Shown: positions 1-8,290, numbered from the stretch's first letter. The stretch is 64,000 bases of DNA from Stenotrophomonas aracearum (GCF_031834615.1 NZ_CP115543.1:372001-436000); one strand, 5' to 3'. The notes: generated from the letters alone by a model not told the origin. Made by a program: numbers and translations.

Positions 1-172
1 CGCTGGGCTTGACCGTGGCCGGCGCCGGGGTTGCCGGTGCGGCGGCGGGGGCCGGGCGCTCGCTTTCCGCTGCCGAATACACGCAACCGCCCCGGCCCGA
101 GCTGGCCTGCGCATCGGACGCGTGCGCGGCAAGGGGAGCCAACAGCAGGATCAGGCAATGGGCGTGGCGCAT
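1..172 (-). CDS. Exported protein, 3' part outside window
   Basis: Reads leftward from an ATG at 172 off the window edge, so only the first 57 residues are visible. They begin MRHAHCLILLLAPLAAHAS, a typical Sec signal peptide (charged start, Leu/Ala core, AHA-S cleavage site). A Cys-containing stretch and an Ala/Pro-rich linker follow. It is divergent from birA, with about 125 bp between the starts that must hold both promoters. I do not recognise the family from this fragment and assign no function. Confidence 0.6.
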   Translation of the reverse strand, partial: MRHAHCLILLLAPLAAHASDAQASSGRGGCVYSAAESERPAPAAAPATPAPATVKPS

Positions 173-296
173 CGTCGAATTCCGTGAAGGGGCGAAAACG
201 GTCAATCTTCGATTCTAGCCCGATTCACGGCGTCGATTGGAAGCCTCCCGAAAAGCGCGTTCGGCCGCTTTCCCGCATACTTTTCCCGATCAACCG

Positions 297-1274
297 ATGG
301 AAGCTGCCGTGGACGACCGCCAACTGCTGGCCAAACTGGGCGCCGGGCGACTGTCCGGCGACGCGCTGGCGCGCGAGCTGGGCCAGACCCGTGCCGCCAT
401 TTGGAAGCGGATTCAAGGACTTAGGGCGGCGGGCATCGAGGTCGATGGGCGTGCCGGCGACGGCTACCAGCTGCAGCAGCGGCTGGACCTGCTGGACGCG
501 GCTGCGATCCTGAATGCGCTCAACCCCGCGCAGCAGGCCGGTCTGGAAAGCCTGGATGTGTCCTGGTCGGTCGGGTCGACCAATACCGAATTGTTGCGGT
601 GCAGCGCGCCCGAGCGCGGCGCACGGGTGCTGCTGGCCGAACGCCAGACCGGCGGCCGCGGCCGTCGCGGGCGGGCCTGGGCCTCGCCGCTGGCGGCGCA
701 TGTGTACCTGTCGGTGCTGCGCGGTTTCGCCGGTGGCCTGTCGCGGCTGGGCGGGCTGAGCCTGGTCGCCGGCGTGGCGGTGGCCGAGGCGCTGCGCGCG
801 CACGGCGTGGCCAACGTGGGCCTGAAGTGGCCCAACGACATCGTGGTCGACGGCCACAAGCTCGGTGGCCTGCTGGTGGAAGGTGGCGGCGAATTCGCCG
901 GCCCGGCACGCGCGGTGATCGGGCTGGGCATCAACGTGCGCATGCCGGCCGCGTTCGCCGCGGAGATCACCCAGCCGTGGACCGATCTGGCCACGCTGCT
1001 CGGCGACGAGGTCAGCCGCAATGACGTCGTGGCGTGGTTGCTGGCCGCATTGCTGCCGGCGCTGGACGCATTCGAGGGCGACGGACTGGCGCCATTCCTG
1101 CCGCGTTATGCCGCGCTGGACAGTCTGGCCGGACGCAACGTGCGGGTGGACGATGGAGGCGTGCTGCATGAAGGGCAGGCACTGGGGCTGGCCGACGATG
1201 GTGCGTTGCGCGTGCGCATCGACGGCAGCGAACGCGTGTTCCATGCCGGGGAAGTCAGCGTGAGGGCGCAATGA
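297..1274 (+). CDS. birA: Bifunctional biotin-[acetyl-CoA-carboxylase] ligase / biotin operon repressor
   Basis: Activates biotin to biotinyl-AMP and transfers it to the carboxyl-carrier protein; with its N-terminal helix-turn-helix it can also repress transcription. An Arg/Leu-rich winged helix spans about residues 5-60. The biotin/ATP loop GRGRRGR is at about 118-124 and KWPND at about 177. The C-terminal SH3-like domain is complete. The ATG at 297 gives 325 residues, close to E. coli BirA (321); an in-frame TTG at 237 would add 20 residues unlike the family. The stop overlaps the coaX start by 4 bp, so the two are translationally coupled. Confidence 0.95.
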   Translation: MEAAVDDRQLLAKLGAGRLSGDALARELGQTRAAIWKRIQGLRAAGIEVDGRAGDGYQLQQRLDLLDAAAILNALNPAQQAGLESLDVSWSVGSTNTELLRCSAPERGARVLLAERQTGGRGRRGRAWASPLAAHVYLSVLRGFAGGLSRLGGLSLVAGVAVAEALRAHGVANVGLKWPNDIVVDGHKLGGLLVEGGGEFAGPARAVIGLGINVRMPAAFAAEITQPWTDLATLLGDEVSRNDVVAWLLAALLPALDAFEGDGLAPFLPRYAALDSLAGRNVRVDDGGVLHEGQALGLADDGALRVRIDGSERVFHAGEVSVRAQ

Positions 1275-2008
1275 GCGACTGGTTGTTCGACCTGGGGAAT
1301 TCGCGGTTCAAGTTCGCACCGCTGCAGGGCAACCGCGCCGGCGACGTGCAGGCCTGGCCGCACGGTGCCGAAGCGATGCCGACCGATGCGCTGGCGCTGC
1401 TGCCCAGCGGCGACACCGCGTATGTGGCCAGCGTGGCTGCCGCGTCGCTCACCGCCAGCATGCTCGAGGTGCTGCAAGCACGCTTCAAGCACGTGCGGGT
1501 CGCACGCACCGAAGCCAGTTGCGCGGGCGTGCGCATCGCATATGCGGATCCGGCGAAGTTCGGCGTTGATCGTTACCTCGCGCTGATCGCCGCGGCCGAA
1601 CGCGGCCAGGCCGTGCTGGTGGCCGGAGTAGGCACCGCGCTCACCATCGACCTGCTCGACGCGGACGGCCAGCATCATGGCGGGCGCATCGCTGCCTCGC
1701 CTACCACCATGCGCGAAGCCTTGCATGCGCGCGCGGTGCAGTTGCCCGCGCAGGGCGGCGACTACAGCGAGTTCGCCAACGACACCGCAGATGCGCTGGC
1801 CTCCGGCTGCGACGGCGCCGCAGTGGCGTTGATCGAGCGCAGCCGCATGCAGGCGGCCACCACGCTGGGCGCGGTGCCGGCGTTGCTGGTCCATGGCGGT
1901 GGTGCACCCGCATTGTTGCCGTTGCTGGGCGACGCGCAGTTCCAACCAGCGCTGGTGCTGGATGGCCTCGCGCGCTGGGCGGTGCACCAGCCACCGGCGG
2001 CGCGGTAG
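1271..2008 (+). CDS. coaX: Type III pantothenate kinase
   Basis: Phosphorylates pantothenate in the first step of coenzyme A synthesis. The 245-residue protein starts with the ASKHA phosphate-binding segment DLGNSRFKF. It carries the family motif FGVDRYLALIAA near residue 97 and a second nucleotide-binding loop, GVGTALTIDLL. Length fits the CoaX class. The start ATG overlaps the birA stop (ATGA). The birA-coaX pairing is common in proteobacteria, and coaBC, a later enzyme of the same pathway, lies about 48 kb away at 49969. Confidence 0.95.
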   Translation: MSDWLFDLGNSRFKFAPLQGNRAGDVQAWPHGAEAMPTDALALLPSGDTAYVASVAAASLTASMLEVLQARFKHVRVARTEASCAGVRIAYADPAKFGVDRYLALIAAAERGQAVLVAGVGTALTIDLLDADGQHHGGRIAASPTTMREALHARAVQLPAQGGDYSEFANDTADALASGCDGAAVALIERSRMQAATTLGAVPALLVHGGGAPALLPLLGDAQFQPALVLDGLARWAVHQPPAAR

Positions 2009-2017
2009 GATCGCCGC

Positions 2018-2872
2018 ATGCTTACCCGTGCCCTGATCGTCGTACTGGCCATCCTCAATGTAGGCGTTGCGCTGTGGTGGATGCTGCGCGGTGACGCTGC
2101 GCCAGCACCGCCCCCCGCCCCACCCACCGGCGTGGCGCAGCTGCAGCTGCTCGACACGCCGAAGGCCGCCGCGCCGGCAGGCGCGCCAGCAGAAGCCCCG
2201 GATGCCGCAGGTGCCGCATTGACCGACGCCACCCCGGCGGCCACCAATGGCTCTGAAAAGCCGGCCTCCGAAGTAGCGCCGGGCTCTGCCCGGCCGCCTG
2301 AACCGCGCGCGACCTCTCCGGCGCAAACTGCTGCTTCTGCTTTGACGGCCGCCCCGGCAGCGCCCGCACCCGCGACGCCATCTCCGGCCCCGACTCCCGC
2401 CCCCGGCCCGCTCCAATGCATCAGCCTCGGCCCGTTTGCCGATCGCGACACCGCCATGGCTGCTCAGTCCAAGGCCGGCGCCCTGGTCCAGCGCTCGCGC
2501 CTGCGTGAGACGGCCAAGCCCGGTGCCAGCAGCACCTATCGGGTGATGATGCCGGCCGCCGCCAGCCGCGAAGAAGCGCAGGCCACGGTCAAGCGCATTG
2601 CCGCCGCCGGCATCAGCGATTACTACATCATGGCCCAGGGCGAAGACGCCAACGCCATCGCGCTGGGCCAGTACCGCAACCGCGAAGGCGCCGAACGCCG
2701 CCTGGCCGCCCTGAGCGCGGCCGGCTTCAATGCCCGCCTGGTCGGCGGCAGCGCCGGCACCGCGCAGTGGTGGGTTGACGCGGCCCTGGCCGACCAGGCC
2801 ACCCCCAGCGCCGCCCGCCAGCGCAGCGGTGCCGCCCAGCAACGCTCGCTGGAATGCGCAGGCTTGCGCTAG
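2018..2872 (+). CDS. Membrane-anchored SPOR-domain protein
   Basis: Third gene of the birA-coaX operon, 9 bp after coaX. One N-terminal transmembrane helix (residues 3-21) is followed by a long Ala/Pro linker to about residue 125. The C-terminal part, about 130-235, has the SPOR pattern: a CISLGPFADRDTA start, then two repeats with YRVMM and IALGQYRNREGAERR. SPOR domains bind denuded peptidoglycan at the division septum, so a periplasmic cell-wall role is inferred. It is distinct from the FtsN-like protein at 42602. Partner and exact role are unknown. Confidence 0.8.
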   Translation: MLTRALIVVLAILNVGVALWWMLRGDAAPAPPPAPPTGVAQLQLLDTPKAAAPAGAPAEAPDAAGAALTDATPAATNGSEKPASEVAPGSARPPEPRATSPAQTAASALTAAPAAPAPATPSPAPTPAPGPLQCISLGPFADRDTAMAAQSKAGALVQRSRLRETAKPGASSTYRVMMPAAASREEAQATVKRIAAAGISDYYIMAQGEDANAIALGQYRNREGAERRLAALSAAGFNARLVGGSAGTAQWWVDAALADQATPSAARQRSGAAQQRSLECAGLR

Positions 2873-2912
2873 AATCGCCCTCCGCGCCGGCCAATGCCGT
2901 CGCCGTGCCTTT

Positions 2913-2988
2913 GCCGGCATAGCTCAGTTGGTAGAGCAACCGCCTTGTAAGCGGTAGGTCCCCAGTTCGAATCCGGGTGTCGGCACCA
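2913..2988 (+). tRNA. tRNA-Thr (anticodon TGT)
   Basis: A 76-nt cloverleaf: 7-bp acceptor stem, D arm with AGTTGGTAGA, anticodon loop CTTGTAA giving TGT (reads ACA), T arm with loop TTCGAAT, and encoded CCA at 2986-2988. The acceptor contains one G-U pair. The CCA end directly abuts the stop codon of the convergent GTPase gene at 2989. Confidence 0.95.
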
Positions 2989-3528
2989 TCACTTCGTTTC
3001 CGCGTACCGATACGACAGCAGCGACTTCACCAGGAAGGTCACCTGCGTGGCCGAGCGCGCGTCCACGCGCATGACCGGCAGCCGGTGCCCGGCGTCGAAC
3101 AGCGCATTGCGGAACTCGGGAATGAGCAGCGAAGGGTGCTCATCGGTGCGGGTCACGCCCACCGCCAGGCTGGCGTCCGGTGCGATGCGCGAGAACTCCT
3201 GCAGCAGCTCCACTGTGGAAGCCACCGGGTCGGGATGGCCGGCGCTGACCAGCACGATCACGCCGAGCGCGCCTTCGCAGACCATCGGCCACATGAAGTC
3301 CAGGTAGCGCTGGCCGGGTACGCCGTACACGTGCAGCAGTTCGCCGTCGTCCAGTTCGATCGAGCTGTAGTCGAGCGCGACGGTGGTTTCCACCTTGTCG
3401 CCCATCGCGTCTTCGCTCATCGGCATTTCGGTGCTGACCGGCTCCACGTCGGAGATCGCACGCACCGCCGTGGTCTTGCCGGCGCCCATGCTGCCGACGA
3501 ACACCAGCTTGTTGGCGGGCAGGCTCAT
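2989..3528 (-). CDS. MglA-like small GTPase of a roadblock cassette
   Basis: A 179-residue Ras-like GTPase. The P-loop GSMGAGKTT lies near residue 12; the switch II region is YGVPGQRYLDF instead of a DxxG motif, as in MglA- and conservon-type GTPases. The NKxD position reads TRTD, so base recognition may be unusual. The ATG at 3528 overlaps the stop of the upstream gene (ATGA), which fixes the start. It is last in a leftward four-gene cassette with two roadblock/LC7 proteins, the usual GAP or scaffold partners of such GTPases. A role in polarity, motility or signalling is inferred from that pairing; no target is visible. Confidence 0.8.
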   Translation of the reverse strand: MSLPANKLVFVGSMGAGKTTAVRAISDVEPVSTEMPMSEDAMGDKVETTVALDYSSIELDDGELLHVYGVPGQRYLDFMWPMVCEGALGVIVLVSAGHPDPVASTVELLQEFSRIAPDASLAVGVTRTDEHPSLLIPEFRNALFDAGHRLPVMRVDARSATQVTFLVKSLLSYRYAETK

Positions 3529-4478
3529 GCCGAATTCCCCTGGAACAGGTTCAGCCCGAAGCGGCGCGCCACCCACGAGAAGAAGCGCGAGTCACCGGCA
3601 TCGCGGCGGCGGGAAGGAGGGGTCACGGCAGGCTCCTGGTTCAGTGCGAGGCCACTGGCAACAGCAGCGCAGAAGAGGGATTGCACCGTGTCGCGCGGGA
3701 TCTGGCAAGCGGCGGCGAGTGCACTCGCCTGCCACGGCCGGGCATGCAGGCAGGCGATGGCCAGCAGCCAGGTGCCCGGCACATCCTCGGCGGTGAGGTC
3801 GGGCCAATGGCGCAGCTTCAGTGCGGTGTGCTCGGCCACCGGCGGCAGCAGCTCCGGGCGATGGCGCGCAATGCAGAAATACAGCGCTTCGAACGAATGC
3901 CGCTGCGGCAGTCGGTACGCATACTGGTGCTGGAAGGTGGAGGCATCGATCGCCTCGCCCGACCAGGCGATGTCATCCAGCTGCGCAACCACGTCGGACA
4001 ACGTCGTCGAGGGTGCCAATCCGATGCTGCGCGTGGCCGTATCCACCAGCACGGTGATGCCGCCACGCTGCAGCAGGTGCAACGCCGGTGTGCCGGCAGC
4101 GGACGCGAGCTGCAGCAGCAACGGCACGCCCTGCACCGGGCGCGACACGCTAGGCGCGGCCAGCAGCAGGCTGGACAGTTGTTCGTTGATGGCGCGCACG
4201 GTGGCACCGTGCGGCAGGCGGCCGGGTGCCGGGTCGGCGAAGCGGCGTGCGATGGACAGCACCGGCACGTTCACCGCATGCGCTTCGCTGAGCGCGCGCG
4301 ACGAATCGGCATGGTCCAGCCCAACCACCAGCAGGTCGCAGCTGTCGCCGGACCACGGCTGCAGCACCACCTCCATGCGCTCGGCGAGCAGCATGGAACT
4401 GGCCAGCTTCAGTCGGGTCTGGTGCAGGACATCCAGGCCGATGGCGGCAATGCGGAAAGAACGGGTGGGGGCATTCAT
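3525..4478 (-). CDS. Cassette protein of unknown function, possible winged-helix adaptor
   Basis: A 317-residue soluble protein with no signal peptide. Residues 1-110 look like a Rossmann or receiver-like fold (alternating strands such as FRIAAIGLDVLH, CDLLVVGLDH, VPVLSIARRF). A middle segment follows, and residues 225-290 are helix-rich and winged-helix-like (TWLLAIACLHARPW, then IPRDTVQSLFCAAVASGLA). In Streptomyces conservons the gene between roadblock and GTPase encodes a DUF742 winged-helix protein; this may be its functional counterpart, but homology is not evident by eye. The ATG at 4478 is preferred to a GTG at 4487. It is coupled to the GTPase by a 4-bp overlap. Confidence 0.65.
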   Translation of the reverse strand: MNAPTRSFRIAAIGLDVLHQTRLKLASSMLLAERMEVVLQPWSGDSCDLLVVGLDHADSSRALSEAHAVNVPVLSIARRFADPAPGRLPHGATVRAINEQLSSLLLAAPSVSRPVQGVPLLLQLASAAGTPALHLLQRGGITVLVDTATRSIGLAPSTTLSDVVAQLDDIAWSGEAIDASTFQHQYAYRLPQRHSFEALYFCIARHRPELLPPVAEHTALKLRHWPDLTAEDVPGTWLLAIACLHARPWQASALAAACQIPRDTVQSLFCAAVASGLALNQEPAVTPPSRRRDAGDSRFFSWVARRFGLNLFQGNSA

Positions 4479-4552
4479 GGGGGTCACGCGGTGCCGCAGC
4501 AGCAGGCGCGCCGCTTCCGGTCAGGGATGCGGCACGCCCCATGCGCTTGCGA

Positions 4553-4912
4553 TCAGCTGAAGTCCAGGGTCTTTTCGAAGGCCTTCAGTTCATGACGCGA
4601 CATGGCCAGGTTGGCCTTGCTGCGGTCCATAACCACGTACAGGAACAGCAGCGGGTTGCTTTCCAGCGGACGGATCAGGTGGTACTGCGTGGTCAGGGTG
4701 ATCAGCAGGTCTTCCAGCGTGTCCGACAGGCCCAGCGACTCGGCCACGCGGCGCTTGGCACGCACCACTTCGGTGTTGCCGGCCGCAGCCAGTTCCAGGT
4801 TGATGTTGCCGCCGCCGACCATGGCCAGGGCCATGCCGCTGTCACCGTCGACCAGGGCGGCGCCGACGAAACCAGCGAGCGAATTGAGCTTTTCCAGATT
4901 GAGATTGGGCAC
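4553..4912 (-). CDS. Roadblock/LC7-domain protein 1
   Basis: A 119-residue single-domain protein with the roadblock pattern: N-terminal helix (LNLEKLNSLAGFVGAALVD), two strands around GDSGMALAMVGGG, long central helix, then LITLTTQYHLIRPL and LFLYVVMDRSKANLAMSR. Such proteins dimerise and bind small GTPases (MglB type). GTG at 4912 is chosen because AAAAGG sits just upstream and the length then fits the family; a longer reading adds basic residues without family character. Second gene of the leftward cassette. Confidence 0.75.
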   Translation of the reverse strand: MPNLNLEKLNSLAGFVGAALVDGDSGMALAMVGGGNINLELAAAGNTEVVRAKRRVAESLGLSDTLEDLLITLTTQYHLIRPLESNPLLFLYVVMDRSKANLAMSRHELKAFEKTLDFS

Positions 4913-4988
4913 GTAAATCCTTTTTTCTTCAGGCAGTGGGAGGGGCAGGCGAACGCCTGCCGGAAGGGCACAACGAAATCGGAAGGGC

Positions 4989-5441
4989 TCAGGCCGCGCG
5001 GTCGCGCAGCACGGCATCAAGACGGTTGGCGCACTCGCGCGCATGGAACAGCAGCACGGCCATGTTGACCTCGTGGCTGGCCACGGCGGTCAGGGTCAGC
5101 GGCTTGTCGGCGGCAATGCGGATCAGCACCACGTTGCCCAGCTTGGTGCAGATGGTGGCGTAGTCCGCATCGCTCAGCGCCAGTTCGCGCGACACGGTCT
5201 CGCCCAGGGTCAGGAACGAATTGGCCATCGCCGCCAGGCGGCGACCGTCCACGCCCAGCGAGGAATCCTCGGCCACGGCGCGGCCGTCGGCGGTGGAGAG
5301 CATCAGCAGGCTCAAGCCCCGCTCGCGCTCGCGCGACTGCTGGAACACCGCTTCGATGGCGGCAACGTCATACAACTGCCGGGCCGGTTGGCTCTCGCCA
5401 CCGGCATTACGGACGATCTGGTGGATGCTGCTGCGCTGCAC
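4989..5441 (-). CDS. Roadblock/LC7-domain protein 2
   Basis: First gene of the cassette, 150 residues. After an N-terminal tail of about 35 residues comes a roadblock-like domain: helix IEAVFQQSRERERGLSLLML, strand STADGRAVAED, helix DGRRLAAMANSFLTLGETV, strands NVVLIRIAADKPLTLTAVAS. It is only distantly like the second roadblock protein (4553-4912), so the two may form a heterodimer. GTG at 5441 has a strong AGGGGG Shine-Dalgarno 7 nt upstream. The promoter must lie between this start and arginase at 5705, where a perfect palindrome is found. Confidence 0.7.
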   Translation of the reverse strand: MQRSSIHQIVRNAGGESQPARQLYDVAAIEAVFQQSRERERGLSLLMLSTADGRAVAEDSSLGVDGRRLAAMANSFLTLGETVSRELALSDADYATICTKLGNVVLIRIAADKPLTLTAVASHEVNMAVLLFHARECANRLDAVLRDRAA

Positions 5442-5579
5442 GTACTGCCCCCTGAGACAAAACGAAAGACAGACCAACCCTTTGCGGGTTAGTCAATCAG
5501 TACTGCGAAGAAGTGTGAAATGTAGCACGTAAATTTCGCCAGAACGGCTAACGTAAGATGAACCGACCGTTTCTTTGCA

Positions 5580-5601
5580 ATGTGTCAAACCATTGACACA
5601 T
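5580..5601. promoter_or_regulatory. Perfect 9-bp inverted repeat, candidate operator
   Basis: ATGTGTCAA, a 4-nt spacer ACCA, then TTGACACAT. It lies in the 263-bp divergent gap between the GTPase/roadblock cassette and arginase. TTGACA inside each arm resembles a -35 element, so a bound dimer would block or set promoters in either direction. I see no good -10 at the standard distance. The regulator is unknown. Confidence 0.55.
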
Positions 5602-5704
5602 AAGGCTTTCACGCCGCGCGACGTCCTCCGCTGCTGCGCCGCCGCGCGTGTTTCGGCGGCACCGTCACTAGACTGGTCTGATTTTCCGTGTGTGTGGAGT
5701 CAGC

Positions 5705-6628
5705 ATGAGCAAGCGTCAACCTGCGGTGTCCCTGATCGGCGTGCCGACCGATATCGGTGCCGGCCACCGTGGCGCCAGCATGGGCCCGGAAGCCCTGCGC
5801 ATTGCCGGTCTTGTCGAGGCGCTGGAGGCGCGTGGCGTGGACGTGCGCGACTGCGGCGACCTGGTGGGCCCGCGCAATCCGTGGACGTCCCCCGTCGAGG
5901 GCTACCGCCACCTGGACGAAGTGGTGGAATGGAACCGCGTGCTGATGGATGCCACCTACGCCGAGCTGCAGGCCGGCCGCCTGCCGATCATGCTGGGTGG
6001 CGACCACTGCCTGGGCATCGGCTCGATCACCGCCGTGGCCCGCTGGTGCCGCGAACAGGGGCGCACCCTGCGCGTGCTGTGGCTGGACGCGCATTCGGAC
6101 TTCAACACCAGCGAGGTCACCCCGTCGGGCAACGTGCACGGCATGCCGGTGGCCTGCCTGTGCGGGCTCGGCCCGGACGCGCTGACCCGGCTGGGTGGCG
6201 ACGCCCCGGCGATCTCGCCGCAGCAGGTGCGCCAGATCGGCATCCGCTCGGTGGACCAGGAAGAGAAGCGCCTGATCAAGCAGCACAAGGTCGATGTGTA
6301 TGACATGCGCTACATCGACGAAGTCGGCATGAAGCGCGCGGTGGAGGCCGCACTGGAAGGCGTGGACGAAAACACCCACCTGCATGTGAGCTTCGACGTG
6401 GACTTCCTGGACCCCAGCATCGCCCCCGGCGTGGGCACCACGGTGCCGGGCGGGGTGAATTACCGCGAGGCGCAGCTGGTGATGGAAATGATCGCCGACA
6501 CCGGCCGCATGGGCTCGCTGGACATCGTTGAACTCAACCCCATTTTGGACGACCACAACGCCACCGGGTCGCTGGCGGTGGACCTGGTGGAAAGCCTGTT
6601 CGGCAAGTCCACCCTGATGCGCGACTGA
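5705..6628 (+). CDS. rocF: Arginase
   Basis: Hydrolyses arginine to ornithine and urea; binuclear manganese enzyme of the ureohydrolase family. Metal ligands are visible: GGDHCLGIGS near residue 100, DAHSDFNT near 127, and SFDVDFLDPSIAPGVGT near 230. Length is 307 residues, the normal size. The ATG at 5705 is preceded by GGAG; an upstream in-frame start at 5690 lacks that spacing. It is transcribed alone, facing away from the GTPase cassette, with a palindromic site 104 bp upstream. Confidence 0.92.
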   Translation: MSKRQPAVSLIGVPTDIGAGHRGASMGPEALRIAGLVEALEARGVDVRDCGDLVGPRNPWTSPVEGYRHLDEVVEWNRVLMDATYAELQAGRLPIMLGGDHCLGIGSITAVARWCREQGRTLRVLWLDAHSDFNTSEVTPSGNVHGMPVACLCGLGPDALTRLGGDAPAISPQQVRQIGIRSVDQEEKRLIKQHKVDVYDMRYIDEVGMKRAVEAALEGVDENTHLHVSFDVDFLDPSIAPGVGTTVPGGVNYREAQLVMEMIADTGRMGSLDIVELNPILDDHNATGSLAVDLVESLFGKSTLMRD

Positions 6629-6800
6629 GGCGCCTGGCCGGTTCCCGGCGCGTGGCTGAACAGCCGCGCGCCGCGTTCACATCGATTGCACGCGCCAGAC
6701 CCCAGATTGCACATCACGCGGGGGGCAATGCCACCGCGATCTGCCAGAGGCAGGTGGGGCCGGAATTCGGTAGTGACGTTGAACTAATCAGGAGAACCCT

Positions 6801-6938
6801 ATGAAGCGTGTTATTGCACTGATGCTGTTGTCGATGGTTTCGCTGGCCATGCTGTCCGGTTGCAACACCGTTGCCGGTGCCGGCAAGGATGTGCAGAAGG
6901 CCGGGCAGTCGGTTGAAGACGCCGCCAAGGGCAACTGA
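6801..6938 (+). CDS. ecnB: Entericidin-type small lipoprotein
   Basis: A 45-residue lipoprotein too short for most gene finders. MKRVIALMLLSMVSLAMLSG is a signal sequence leading to lipobox LSGC, with Cys at residue 21. The rest (NTVAGAGKDVQKAGQSVEDA) matches the EcnA/EcnB pattern. AGGAG at 6790-6794 gives a good ribosome site, and a strong terminator follows at 6981. In E. coli entericidins are stationary-phase, envelope-stress lipoproteins; whether this one is toxin-like or protective cannot be told from sequence. Confidence 0.8.
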   Translation: MKRVIALMLLSMVSLAMLSGCNTVAGAGKDVQKAGQSVEDAAKGN

Positions 6939-6980
6939 TCCAACGATGCAGGCCAGCCTCGCGCTGGCATGCAACGAAGA

Positions 6981-7011
6981 ATGGCCGGGAATTTCCCGGC
7001 CATTTTTTTTT
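6981..7011 (+). terminator. Rho-independent terminator after ecnB
   Basis: Stem ATGGCCGGG / CCCGGCCAT with loop AATTT, followed by nine T residues. Ends transcription of the lipoprotein gene. Confidence 0.9.
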
Positions 7012-7144
7012 GTGATTTTCGCCGCTGTTTCTGCCATTCAATGAAGTGAGCGTGCGCTTCATCCGCGCTTGACCGCCTGGAAACACGCGTTATTGCATCC
7101 TGTTCCTGCGGCGACATTGCCGTTGCACTACAGGACGCGAACCC

Positions 7145-7366
7145 ATGAACAAAGACATCATTTCCGGCAAGTGGACGCAGCTGAAGGGTAAGGCGCAGGC
7201 AAAGTGGGGCGACCTGACCGATGACGATTTCAAGGTGGCCGAAGGCAATGCCGAGTACCTGGCGGGCCGCCTGCAGGAGCGCTATGGCTGGGCGCGCGAT
7301 CGCGCCGAAAGCGAGGTCAAGGACTTCGAAGCCTCCATGCGCAAGGATTACCCGGATTTCCACTGA
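7145..7366 (+). CDS. CsbD-family stress protein
   Basis: A 73-residue acidic, soluble protein with the CsbD signature: [20 protein letters not shown] at the start, then GDLTDDDF and a C-terminal helix with [13 protein letters not shown]. The family is induced by general stress in many bacteria; biochemical function is unknown. It is monocistronic, with a terminator at 7419. The preceding gene is another small stress-type product (entericidin), so this is a short run of envelope or stress genes. Confidence 0.88.
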   Translation: MNKDIISGKWTQLKGKAQAKWGDLTDDDFKVAEGNAEYLAGRLQERYGWARDRAESEVKDFEASMRKDYPDFH

Positions 7367-7418
7367 CCCGCCCTGCGGGCCAGCGCGGTGCAGTACCGCG
7401 ACGAGGGTATGAAACCGG

Positions 7419-7445
7419 AACGGGCCGCATCGCGGCCCGTTTTTT
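7419..7445 (+). terminator. Rho-independent terminator after csbD-like gene
   Basis: Stem ACGGGCCGC / GCGGCCCGT with a 3-nt loop, followed by a run of T at 7440-7445. Confidence 0.88.
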
Positions 7446-7465
7446 CGTGCGCGTACCCGTCCGGC

Positions 7466-8290
7466 TCAGCGCCAGCCGTAGGCGGGCGGGTCCGGCACGA
7501 AGCTGTTGGGAAAGGCTTGCGGGCCTTGCTCGCCACTGCGGTAGCGGGCGGGAATGACACCTCGCGCCACCAGGTTGCGCTCGCTGTCATAGCGGATGTC
7601 CACGCGCTGCGCCGGCAGGCGGCTGGCGCGTTCGAAGGTGGTGCTGCCCGAATACGACGCTTCGCGCCGGCCGTGGCCAGTGCCCAGGGCGGGCGCCGGC
7701 GCAGCAGCCACCGAGCCGCTCGCCCGGGCCGACGGCATCGCACTGTCGGCAGCCGCTTCGGCCGATGCCTGCGCCTGCACCCGGCTCTTTCCGCGTGCCA
7801 CCGGCGGCGCGCGCGGGGTGGGCGGCACCCAGCGCTCGGCTTCGTTGAACACCGCGATGCCGATCACGCCGATGTTGTCCGGGCGGCCGGTGCGGTCGGC
7901 GTAGCTGTTGCCGGGGTTGGTGAACACGAACTGCGCCACCTCGCGCTGCGATTTGCGCCAGCCGGTGATGTCCGCGCTCTGCCACGGCTCAAGCACGTAG
8001 CCGGTCTGGTTGGGCGAGGCGACCTCGCCGTTGATGACGTTCAGGCCGTCCACCGAAAGCACTACCAGCACCCGCTCGGGGCTGTTGTTGCGCAGGCGCA
8101 CCGCATACGGTGCGCCCTGGTTCCCGGCCACCCAGCGCTGGCCGCGGTGCTGCCAGGTGGGCAGTTCCCGCTGCTGGTCGCGGTCGACCAGGCTCAGGGT
8201 GACCGGGCCGGCGTCGGCACGGGGCGGAACGGCGGGTTTGAAGCCACACAGGGCCAGCACGGCAAGCAGGGGCAGGGTCAGGCGTTTCAT
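7466..8290 (-). CDS. Exported protein of unknown function
   Basis: 274 residues from an ATG at 8290 that starts a signal peptide (MKRLTLPLLAVLALCGF). About residues 30-165 form a conserved-looking domain with segments YAVRLRNNSPERVLVVLSVD, NVINGEV and VAQFVFTNPGNSYADR. A low-complexity Ala/Arg/Ser linker and a short Pro/Tyr tail follow. A start further upstream at 8377 would place charged residues before the signal. The protein is expected in the periplasm or outer envelope. It is convergent with csbD and divergent from trpS. I do not recognise the family. Confidence 0.7.
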   Translation of the reverse strand: MKRLTLPLLAVLALCGFKPAVPPRADAGPVTLSLVDRDQQRELPTWQHRGQRWVAGNQGAPYAVRLRNNSPERVLVVLSVDGLNVINGEVASPNQTGYVLEPWQSADITGWRKSQREVAQFVFTNPGNSYADRTGRPDNIGVIGIAVFNEAERWVPPTPRAPPVARGKSRVQAQASAEAAADSAMPSARASGSVAAAPAPALGTGHGRREASYSGSTTFERASRLPAQRVDIRYDSERNLVARGVIPARYRSGEQGPQAFPNSFVPDPPAYGWR

